A DNA stretch of 13,179 bases, taken from NCBI GenBank assembly GCA_010909725.1, contig JAACMV010000001.1:386854-400032 (forward strand), read 5' to 3'. Below, piece by piece: positions 1 to 6,869 of this stretch. Made by a program: the position numbers and the translations under genes. The stretch comes from Picochlorum sp. 'celeri'. Its lineage: Eukaryota; Chlorophyta; Trebouxiophyceae. The notes under the pieces were generated by a model, which did not search any database, was not told where the DNA came from, and worked only from the letters and a program-made list of their open reading frames with translations. Position 1 is the stretch's first letter, and each line of letters starts with the position of its first letter.

Positions 1-40
1 CACACAAACAGAAAGCCTTACAGGAAAATTCAAAGACACA

Positions 41-978
41 TTGCACAGGATTCTTGACCAGCAAGAATGCTTCCAAACCACATGCCATCGAGAAAAGCCC
101 ATCAGAAAGCTCGCACACAGAACGCGCACAGTGCTACGAAAACGAAACCAGGCACGACTGGAGATGTACAGAAACCTCAACACAGATACGATGGCAACAT
201 ACAAGGCATTAACACCAGGAAGCGAGGCGATTGGTCAGGCGTGACCAGACATCCAGTTTCCACAAATTTGTACACAGGGCTGCAGCATCAGGACCTTCCA
301 GTCCCATCTTCTGGAAGTTCATCAATATTCTACAAGGCAAACAGAGACGCCCACAGACACTGCAGCCCGTGAAAGGACCAATAACCAGCTGCAACTGAGC
401 AACGAAGCCATTTGCACACGACGGAGCAGCATTACAGCACATTGGCAGGAGACGCAGATACCACCCCCCTTGCGTCCTGGGCCGAGCGATGCCCCTTGCC
501 CCAGCGCCCAACTGTTTGGAACTGAATAGAGACATCACGTGGCCGGAGATACAAGCAGCTCTCGCCACCTCTGCAACAGGCAAAGCACCTAGGAATGGAT
601 GGCATCACAAACGAGGTGTACAAACTCTGCAAAGAAGACACCCCTAGGTTGGAACCCACAACGCCAATGGGAAGAATGCTACTGGAAGGCCGTCAACTCT
701 ATCTTCATGGCGACATCCCAGAAGACATGCACAGCAGCCGATCATTAGCATCCCCAAGCCACACAAAGATGCTACGCTGTTGGATAATCACCGAGGCATC
801 TCACTCATCGACTGCCTCCTCAAACTCACTACCAGGGTGATATCAGACAGGCTGCACACACATCTTATAGAAGGAACCCAGAGGACTCAGAAAGGAACAA
901 GCTGGATTCAGGAGACTACAGGAATGGCCCAGCTCAAGCTGCGACGCTCTACGCGAGATTGCCCTCCGCCGACGCCAA
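41..978 (+). pseudogene. LINE copy 1 ORF, pre-RT linker and RT N-terminal part, frame-broken
   Basis: The reading frame here jumps repeatedly. Compared with copy 2 on the minus strand I see single-base gains near 209 (CATTAACACC against CATTACACC), 591 (CACCTAGG against CACCAGG), 689 (AAGGCC against AAGCC), 874 (GGAACCC against GGACCC) and 927 (ATGGCCC against ATGCCC). I see single-base losses near 381, 412 (T3 against T4), 512 (T3 against T4), 703 and 738. Translated piecewise, it still shows the linker, the GKAP-type motif before the reverse transcriptase fingers, and the 'DNHRGISLID' motif near 781. At the one frame break in this part of copy 2 (near 11272), copy 1 is in frame, so the two copies are broken at different places. 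As read, this segment cannot encode a continuous protein. Confidence 0.8.
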
Positions 979-1944
979 GTGGACCAGGTCACCTTTGCTG
1001 CATTTATAGATCTGAGGAAGGCATTCGATATGGTCCCCCATCGGTGCCTTCTTCATGTACTTAGTTCTCGGGGGATCAACGGCGCGTGTTTGAACTTCAT
1101 CTCCACGCTGTATTCTCACGCTGGTTTCAAATGCTCTGCAGGTACTCTTACTTCCACAGGTACGTTCCCATTGCATAGAGGCGTCAAGCAAGGCGATACG
1201 TTGAGCCCAGTCCTGTTCGATCTCTTCATCGACTCGGCACTGGATGGGATCCGAGGCGTGACGGTACCGAATCTTCGCGACCCGCACGCCGATGAAGACC
1301 CCCGTATTCCTGGCCTGCTCTTCGCAGACGACACAGTCATCCTGGCCGAGTCGGAAGCAGAGCTGCAGGACTCGCTCAACACGTTCGGAGACTGGTGTGA
1401 CCGCTTCGGCATGGAGGTGGGACACGCCAAGTGTGGCGTCATGGCACTGGGCGTAGGTGATTCTACACAGCTGCCTCGACCCACCATTGGCCCCTTCACC
1501 ATCCAACGCGGTACCATTCCAGTAGTCGACAAGTACACGTATCTCGGGATTGTTGTCACCCCACGCCTCGACGTGAGGGACATCATCCTCGACAGACGTG
1601 CCAAAGGCTTGGCGACGCTCCGAGCCATGCGACCTATGCTGGCGACGCCCTCTATCCCCCTGAAGAGCAAGCTGCTGGCCATCAAGGGACAACTGATCCC
1701 TCAATTGGCATACGGAGGCGAACTGTTTGGCTCGAGCGGGCGCACCGCGATGCAACCGCTCCAACGAGTGCTCTCCATGGCTCTCAACATGGCTGTCAGG
1801 GGCAAGGCCACTCATACGATAGCGTCCGCGACACTATCCACTGAGCTGGAACTCCCCACCCTTCCCTGCCATCGCTGCAGGGAGAGCAGCCCGAGCCTGG
1901 AGGAAGTGGCCAGACCTTGGGACTTGGATTGGCACCTTGTTTAG
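979..1944 (+). CDS. LINE copy 1 reverse transcriptase core
   Basis: An open frame of about 320 codons carries the catalytic core of a LINE reverse transcriptase, which primes cDNA synthesis from nicked chromosomal DNA. Motif A reads FIDLRKAFD (about 1003-1030) and holds the first catalytic Asp. The GVKQGDTLSPVLF motif lies near 1180-1220. Motif C reads FADD at 1321-1332 with both catalytic Asp. The listed start is only where the open frame begins; the true protein starts upstream, outside the window. The frame is lost near 1866, where copy 1 has CTTCCCTGCC and copy 2 has CTTCCTGCC. After that point the last ~25 codons are out of frame, and the true continuation is the frame opening at 1937. 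The region 979-1860 matches copy 2 without indels, so the catalytic core is well preserved. Confidence 0.9.
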   Translation: MDQVTFAAFIDLRKAFDMVPHRCLLHVLSSRGINGACLNFISTLYSHAGFKCSAGTLTSTGTFPLHRGVKQGDTLSPVLFDLFIDSALDGIRGVTVPNLRDPHADEDPRIPGLLFADDTVILAESEAELQDSLNTFGDWCDRFGMEVGHAKCGVMALGVGDSTQLPRPTIGPFTIQRGTIPVVDKYTYLGIVVTPRLDVRDIILDRRAKGLATLRAMRPMLATPSIPLKSKLLAIKGQLIPQLAYGGELFGSSGRTAMQPLQRVLSMALNMAVRGKATHTIASATLSTELELPTLPCHRCRESSPSLEEVARPWDLDWHLV

Positions 1945-2899
1945 CCTCCCAGCCAGGAGGGGCAAACACACGCTGGTCCAACGCACCAAGGCCTTCATGA
2001 CGAGGTTACAGAATCGACATGGATTCTCGCCCCTCGACAAGACCCCCAAGCAACTCGCCAAACAGGTCCAATTCCTCACGTGGGAACGCCACCTCGCCAC
2101 CGACAGGAGCCACTCTTCAGGGTACAACGCCTATGTGGAAGCTAATTATTCATCTACAAATAATTATCTTTCATATTCGACTGCGGAGGGGTACTCTCGT
2201 GGCTTTCACTGGCTTGCACGGGCCCGCACAGGAGGGATCTGGAATGCTGCCCGAGGCTCTCGAGCTCGGCTGCTTCCTCCCTCCTATCGCTCCTGGTGCG
2301 CCAGCTGCGAAAGCCACACGGAGGACTCTCTCGAACATCTCTTGCTTCACTGCCCGGCATACGCGGTGATTCGCGACCAAGTGCTGGGAGATTGGATCGC
2401 CAAGGCCATCACCGCTCATCAGGAAACTGGAGTGGACCCTTGGCAATGGTTGTTGGGGTCAGCCAGAGGAGAACATCCAGAGTTTGCTCCTACAGCATCC
2501 TCCGAGCATGTTACTCAAGCCCCTGTCCCCCTGTGCATCGCCACAGCCCATTTTTTGGGGATTAGTATGCCCACCCATATGGGAAAGCTGTGGGGATCAG
2601 AGGAAGTGGTGTCTTTGATGGAGGCACGGGACAGGGCGAGGGAGGAGGCAACCTCCCCTCACAACATAGGTCACCGAGAGTCAAGTGGTGCCCATGATCT
2701 TTCGTTGGAAGATCATGGTGGCTCTCAACCACAGGCCTCAGCTCTTTTGGAGAGTCATGCTGAGGCGCCCACTACCCCAAGAGCCGACGCCCCCTGGGTA
2801 CGGCAGTTCTCACGGCGCACTTCCAGTGAGGTTTCTGAGACTCCTCTCGGAGACCCCACGCCGAGGCGCCCTGTGGAACACGTGGACTGTGGTATATAA
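1867..2899 (+). CDS. LINE copy 1 C-terminal domain with zinc knuckle
   Basis: This continues the same polyprotein in the +1-shifted frame (protein-like from about 1867, stop TAA at 2897-2899). It holds the thumb and connection region and then a cysteine-histidine cluster at about 2290-2360, spaced C-x2-C, then H, then H-C before PAY, the usual C-terminal zinc-binding motif of many LINE reverse transcriptases. The last ~170 residues are rich in Ser, Glu and Pro and look disordered. No RNase H active-site pattern was found. Copy 2 carries the same C-terminus in frame with its reverse transcriptase, so the split here is a one-base indel rather than a gene boundary. Confidence 0.85.
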
Positions 2900-2913
2900 G
2901 GAGTGAGTTTTTA

Positions 2914-2930
2914 GTGGGTGCAACCCCCAC
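2914..2930 (+). ncRNA. Conserved 3' UTR hairpin of LINE copy 1
   Basis: GTGGG-TGCAACC-CCCAC forms a 5-bp stem with a 7-base loop, 14 bases after the stop codon. The same element occurs in copy 2 (8484-8500), in fragment 3 (12868-12884) and, with a paired change (GTGAG...CTCAC), in the divergent LINE tail (4088-4104). LINE reverse transcriptases often recognise structure in the 3' UTR of their own RNA, so this is a candidate recognition element. That role is inference. Confidence 0.5.
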
Positions 2931-3111
2931 ATCACCTGGGCAGGTATCTGGGCACCTGTGCATGGTTGGCTTCATGCACACGTGGCAGAGCTCCACATGG
3001 TCGAGGTTCTCTTGATTCAGGAGCCCTGCTGGGAGGACCACCTGCATTTGAGGCAGCAGGCCAACTCCGTGTCAGTCGAGATTTTCTCACTTCTTTGTAT
3101 GCTTACAGAAC

Positions 3112-3149
<38 letters not shown>

Positions 3150-3151
<2 letters not shown>

Positions 3152-3786
3152 CCCTCATGGGGAAGAGAAAAACCAAGCAAAGAGACATGGATCATTGCTG
3201 CCGTCCTAGATCTTAGCACGCTGACAACTGAGTGCACCACAGAGCGTCACAAGGACGCCTGCGAGGTGCTTGCCTTACACTAAACGGTGCATTGACTCTG
3301 GGGTTTTAACCCGGGGGTGACCAAAGTCACCAAACATCCCTTAGGATTGCTCCATAGGATGGGTCGAGTGGACCGCGTTTGCCGCGACCACCCTAAATGG
3401 GCTTACAGGGGGAAATAAGGCAGAGATCCTTCCACTACACCAGCTAGTCAGCCAATGCCCGTCGGGCCATCGACCTCAAACCGTCGCGAATGGGCGCCCT
3501 AGGTACCTTGTAACCGTCGGGTGCGTCATCCACGAAACACACTCGGAACGAACGGCCAGAGACGTTCCCCAAGTATGCGTATAGTTCCTTGTTAGCCTTG
3601 TCTTTTTAAGGTGGGGAGACAGTGGAAACACCATTGGGTAGCACGGGTCCGACGGCGATCCCCCAGATCACACACGTGCAAGACGCCCCACAACGATATC
3701 GCCACGCTCTTCCACCGTGAAGAAAGGAAAAACTTAAAACGTTCGATACCTATAAAAAAGAAACCTTCCTTCCAAAAAAAGAAGCC
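3150..3786. repeat. Repeat block A (~640 bp, unknown family)
   Basis: Block A and block B (4262-4905) align over their whole length in direct orientation, with scattered substitutions and a few small indels. Block A begins directly after the LINE copy 1 poly-A and ends at the poly-T of a divergent minus-strand LINE tail, so both its edges abut retroelement tails. Features kept in both copies are a palindromic GGGTT-TT-AACCC, a nearby GGTGAC/GTCACC hairpin (perfect in A, one mismatch in B), a CGCG-TTTGC-CGCG hairpin near 3376, and a minus-strand open frame at 3444-3605. I do not recognise the family. It could be a segmental duplication, the 3' end of a gene or another retroposon. Confidence 0.85.
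3444..3605 (-). pseudogene. Short conserved minus-strand coding remnant in block A
   Basis: Read on the minus strand, 54 codons end at TAG (3444-3446) with a balanced, protein-like composition (a segment reads LYAYLGNVSGRSFRVCFVDD). In block B the same frame shows two synonymous changes (GTA/GTC and CCT/CCA) as well as amino-acid changes, and a one-base insertion (TTCCAGAG against TTCCGAG) that breaks it. An in-frame stop lies just upstream at 3606-3608. It may be the last exon of a gene fragment: upstream, a separate minus-strand frame (about 3670-3725, reading FTVEERGDIVVGRLARV) could be an earlier exon. I do not recognise the protein. Confidence 0.3.
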
Positions 3787-4180
3787 TTTTTTTTTTTTTT
3801 TTTTTTTTGAGCCGTGTTTTCTACACGCCAAGGCTCTGGAACAGCGGATCCGACCGCCCCTTGGTGTGCTGAAGAAGCAAGAGAGTGAGAAAATCTGGGC
3901 CGACACAAAGTTGCTGCTTGCGTGGGCGGCCTCCTCGTGAGGGAACCCGGCTGCCTGTGCGACTGAGGAAGCTTGGGGTGTCAATGAGAAGCGCCCACGT
4001 TGCAAGTGGTTCCTTCCTGGTGGCCCGTGCCTGTCAGGAGACAGAGCAGTGGCCGCCAGCGGGGTGTCCAGATACCATTCCAGGCATGTGAGGATTGCAC
4101 TCACTAAAAACTCACTCCCACACCTCGGGATGGGATCACCCAACCCCTTGGCGTCGACTGGTTGTTCTGGGCCTTCTTTT
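3787..4180 (-). mobile_element. 5'-truncated 3' tail of a divergent LINE
   Basis: A run of 22 T at 3787-3808 marks a poly-A tail on the minus strand. Next to it, GAGTGAGAAAATCT...CGACAC near 3882-3908 matches the copy 2 3' UTR (AAGTGAGAAAATCTCGACTGACAC), with lower similarity around it. At 4088-4120, TCACTAAAAACTCACTCC and the adjacent hairpin match the sequence just after the LINE stop codon. The stretch between is largely unlike the main family and longer (about 280 bases from tail to hairpin against about 180). It is therefore a related but distinct LINE family, keeping only its 3' end. The 5' breakpoint is not clear; somewhere in 4120-4200 is my estimate. Confidence 0.72.
4088..4104 (-). 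ncRNA. 3' UTR hairpin of the divergent LINE, with compensatory pair
   Basis: Read on the minus strand it is GTGAG-TGCAATC-CTCAC. Compared with the main family (GTGGG...CCCAC), the fourth stem pair changes from G-C to A-T on both sides, keeping the stem. The loop differs at one base. Confidence 0.5.
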
Positions 4181-4261
4181 TTTTTAGGAGAGTTGTTACA
4201 TTGTGATCCAATCTAGTGGCCCTGATGGGCGAAATACAATAATACGCATGCATAGCAAGGG

Positions 4262-4905
4262 AAAAAGACCCTCATGGGGAAGAGAAAAACCAAGCAAAGA
4301 GGCATGGATCATCGCTGCCGTCCTAGACCTTAGCACGCTGACAACTGAGTGCACACAGAGCGTCACAAGGACGCCTGCGAGGTGCTTGCCTTCACTAAAC
4401 GGTGCATTGACTCTGGGGTTTTAACCCGGGGGTGAACAAAGTCACCAAGCATCCCTTAGGATTGCTCCATAGGATGGGTCGAGTGGACCGCGTTTGCCGC
4501 GACCACCCTGAATGGGCTTACAGGGGGAAATAAGGCAGAGATCCTTCCACTACACCAGCTAGTCAGCCAATGCCCGTCGGGCCATCGACCTCAAACCGTC
4601 GCAAATGGGCGCCCTTGGGACCTTGTAACCGTCGGGTGCGTCATCCACGAAACACACTCTGGAACGAACGACCAGGGACGTTCCCCAAGTATGAGTATAG
4701 TTCCTTGTTAGCCTTGGATTTTTAAGGTGGGGAGACAGTGGGAACACCATTGGGTAGCACGGGTCCGACGGCGATCCCCCAGATCACACACGTGCAAGAC
4801 GCCCCACAACGATATCGCCACGCTCTTCCACCGTGAAGAAAGGAAAAACTTAAAACGTTCGATACCTATAAAATATAAAAAAGAAAACCTTACTTCCAAA
4901 AAAGA
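4262..4905. repeat. Repeat block B (~640 bp, second copy of block A)
   Basis: Direct repeat of 3150-3786, starting at GAAAAAGACCCTCATGG and ending at CTTCCAAAAAAGA before a run of 14 T (4906-4919). Differences from A include AAATATAAAAAAG against AAAAAAG near 4870 and one-base indels near 4353, 4391 and 4660. The two copies sit 1.1 kb apart with the divergent LINE tail between them. The stretch 4105-4261 before block B holds only the presumed remainder of that LINE tail, a T9 run (4177-4185) and unremarkable sequence. Confidence 0.85.
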
Positions 4906-4919
4906 TTTTTTTTTTTTTT

Positions 4920-5141
4920 CCAGGGAGTTTCTTAAATACGGAATGTTTTTTTGAAACTTGTTTTGAAAGTAGATACAAATTGGTTCAAAGCCATACATGC
5001 TCTAAAGTTTTTGCCCAAAATAATTTCACTTCCTACTTTGGCCACCCAAAAACTTTGGCGAGGAAATCTTGGTGTAAAGTTGCTTCATGGCTGCGAAACC
5101 GAGCGCTGAAAGGAACCGGATCGTTTGATTTGGCGACACTC
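4920..5141. other. Non-coding interval upstream of the ion-channel gene
   Basis: About 220 bases with no credible open frame. It is A/T-richer than its surroundings in its left half and contains a short direct repeat, ACTTTGGC (near 5035 and 5051). It presumably holds the promoter and 5' UTR of the channel gene, but I see no clear TATA box or other named element. Confidence 0.4.
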
Positions 5142-6768
5142 ATGACCTACAAGTTTTAATAGCTCTCATAGTATGGTATCTCAGTCCAGTTTTGGCGCAA
5201 CAAGCCTCCCCGCTTGCTGGGCAAGGGGTTCCTCCGTTGGGGACGACGGAAGTGTATCTGAACGTGTTCTTGGATAGGCTTCTAGACGTTGATGCCAAGC
5301 AATATATGCATGAATCGGTTGTGTTGGTGGCGTTGTCGTGGTATGATCCCACGGCGAGGCCAACCGTCGAAGAGAACAGCAAACTAGTTGCAGAAGGTGC
5401 TTTGACTTGCTCGCTGCCTTGTTGGACGAATGTCTTGGATGGGGGCCTGTGTTGCGATGGTATCTACCTCCCCTCGTTTTCTTTTTCAAACACTGCTGGT
5501 TTCTCGCAGGATAGGCAAGTCGATGCGGAGGTCTATTTTGGTCCCAACGGAACGGTGTTGTGGGCAGTGACTGTGCTGGGGACGTACTACCAGCCAATGA
5601 GCTTCCAGAATTTCCCTTTTGAGAGCATCGACTTGATCATAGCATTTGATTTTTTGGATACGAGTGTTAATGTGGAAGGTCATCCGGGCGTGACGGTCGT
5701 GCCATCTGCTGCTGGACCAAGGGTGTTTTCCTTTGGCAAGGGCGATGACAGTCCCCAGTGGAATGTGAACGATGTCTCTCTCAGCATATTCTCAGGTCCT
5801 ACACTGTTAGAGAGAATCCAGGTATGTCGATGGTTTCTTTATGCATGCATGCATTGATACAGATATTAAATCCCATCACCATGGAATGCAGAAATATGCC
5901 ACCCAACAGTCAGCTCCCTCTGATCCCAACCCATTCAATCCCGCCTCAGGCGAGGTTTGGATGGCCCAACAAGATAAATATAATATCCAGACAGTCATTT
6001 TCTCGATTCGAGTGACTCGCTTCTGGCAGTGGAACTTGGTGTATGGTGTGCTCCCTGTGCTCTTGTGTGCCATCCTTGGTCTGCTCGTCTTCTTCCAAGA
6101 TCCAGGAGATTTGGGTGGGAGGATCTCGGTCATTGTCACCGTGTTTCTCGCGCTCACCGCCATCCAGTTTGTCCTGAACGACTCGACCCCTCAATCATCA
6201 TATGTCCAGCCCTTGCAGCAAGCAATACTGGTCATCTATTTGTGCTTCGGTATATCCGCCATCGAATCCATTCTGGCGTACAGGCTCGTTCACTGGAAGC
6301 GCTTTAGTGTCGAACGCAGAGCCCGGCGGGATGCTTGGAGACAATACAAGGAGAGGCTGGCCGAATGGAAGTCGTTTCATCCAAAGACGGTCTTCTGACA
6401 GCGTGCCCCTTGGGCACGAAGGAGATGTTCTGGAGGAAGACCAACAAAGTGCTCAAGAAAATTCGGAAGATACCACCCAGTACAGGAGAATGGCCGTCAT
6501 GGTGTGTTCAAGTGAAAAAGTATGCCGCAAAATCCGCAGAGAACAGAGAGTCCTCAGATGCTCGCAGGCTCCGAAAGAAAGCGATCTCAGACCGACACTA
6601 GCATCCATCCTCGCGGAAGACGAGCATTATGGTGGGGCCATCGCATACTATCTGGACAAGGCCACCTTTCTCACCCTCATGCTTGCGTACATTATTGCAT
6701 TCCCAGTCATTTTTGCCACCCAAAGTGGGTACGTGAGTCTCCTGGACCAAACCCTGGTGCAACGGTGA
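5142..6768 (+). CDS. Pentameric ligand-gated ion channel (Cys-loop receptor superfamily) lacking the Cys-loop cysteines
   Basis: This is predicted to be a plasma-membrane channel opened by an extracellular ligand. Exon 1 (to 5821) gives the beta-sheet extracellular domain: SWYDPTAR matches the W-x-D-x-R signature, IYLPSFSFSN the W-x-P...N loop, and FPFES the FPFD core of the 'Pro loop'. The two cysteines that normally flank it are Gln and Leu here, as in prokaryotic channels. Exon 2 (5892-6389) gives the pre-M1 strand, M1 (~6030-6098), the pore helix M2 (~6115-6176, with Ser at 2', Thr at 6', Leu at 9') and M3 (~6217-6290). M4 (6661-6723) is in the last exon. The M3-M4 loop needs splicing; an intron at 6390-6480 restores the frame, giving about 485 residues. 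The open frame begins with a hydrophobic signal peptide ending VLA-QQ (cleavage after 5197) but has no in-frame ATG. ATG 5142 fits if one T is missing from the T-run at 5154-5157. Ion selectivity and ligand cannot be read: M2 lacks the Glu at -1' typical of cation channels. Confidence 0.88.
5822..5891 (+). other. Intron 1 of the ion-channel gene
   Basis: This is a 70-base intron with donor GTATGT and acceptor ...GGAATGCAG. It falls between codons (phase 0), and joining its flanks carries the extracellular domain straight into the pre-M1 strand with no stop. Confidence 0.85.
6390..6480 (+). other. Probable intron in the M3-M4 loop of the ion channel
   Basis: The exon 2 frame stops at TGA 6396-6398, while M4 is in another frame. 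Removing 6390-6480 (donor GTCTTC, weak; acceptor ATACCACCCAG) joins the two frames at a codon boundary with no stop until 6766. An alternative is two introns, 6390-6421 (32 bases, implausibly short) plus 6520-6590 (71 bases, good GTATGC donor and ATCTCAG acceptor), which is also frame-consistent. A plain frameshift is a third option. Confidence 0.45.
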
Positions 6769-6775
6769 CCACCAT

Positions 6776-6795
6776 AATAAATATAATTATTTATT
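6776..6795. terminator. Poly-A signal within an AT-rich inverted repeat
   Basis: The sequence is AATAAATA, then TAAT, then TATTTATT: perfect 8-base arms around 4 bases, starting 8 bases after the channel stop codon. It presents AATAAA on both strands. It could serve as the polyadenylation signal of the channel gene. Polyadenylation signals in algae vary, so this is a candidate only. Confidence 0.4.
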
Positions 6796-6816
6796 TTCGG
6801 ATGTAACCCTCGGATA

Positions 6817-6830
6817 GCGTACGTGTACGC
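6817..6830. promoter_or_regulatory. 14-base inverted repeat upstream of the deaminase gene
   Basis: GCGTAC-GT-GTACGC has perfect 6-base arms. It lies 40 bases before the presumed deaminase start codon, in the only ~100 bases that separate the two genes. It could be a binding site for a dimeric regulator, but a single occurrence proves nothing. Confidence 0.25.
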
Positions 6831-6869
6831 CGATTTCTGAGAGACTCAGTGTCCTTTGAACCGAACCTC

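Larger units (their letters stand above)
1..3149 (+). mobile_element. LINE (non-LTR retrotransposon) copy 1, 5' end outside window
   Basis: This is the 3' two thirds of an APE-type LINE, ending in a run of 37 A at 3113-3149. It aligns by eye with 8302-11409 read on the minus strand (copy 2), nearly base for base, so the two insertions are closely related and probably young. Visible parts are the linker before the reverse transcriptase (41-~580), the reverse transcriptase (~580-1900), a C-terminal zinc knuckle (~2290-2360), a stop at 2897-2899 and a 3' UTR of about 210 bases. The first 960 bases carry many single-base indels relative to copy 2, so the frame is broken there. The endonuclease half lies left of the window. 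No target-site duplication can be judged because the 5' end is missing. No RNase H domain was recognised. The clade is not assigned. Confidence 0.93.

Noticed and set aside
949..1815. Long open frame of 288 codons on the minus strand opposite the LINE reverse transcriptase
   Set aside because: It mirrors the catalytic frame on the + strand, recurs opposite copy 2 for the same reason, and matches no known protein pattern.
3432..3446. tRNA-like A box on the minus strand (TAGCTGGTGTAGTGG) with a B-box-like GGTTAAAACC about 120 bases further on
   Set aside because: The spacing is far too long for a tRNA, no cloverleaf arms form around it, and the A box is in the middle of the repeat rather than at a SINE head.
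3741..3750. GTTCGATACC, a close match to a tRNA B box, on the + strand of block A and also in block B
   Set aside because: No A box at a suitable distance upstream and no T-arm stem around it.
3592..4143. 183-codon minus-strand open frame
   Set aside because: It runs through the poly-T tail (a Lys-rich stretch) and joins the divergent LINE tail to block A, so it is an artefact of adjacent repeats.
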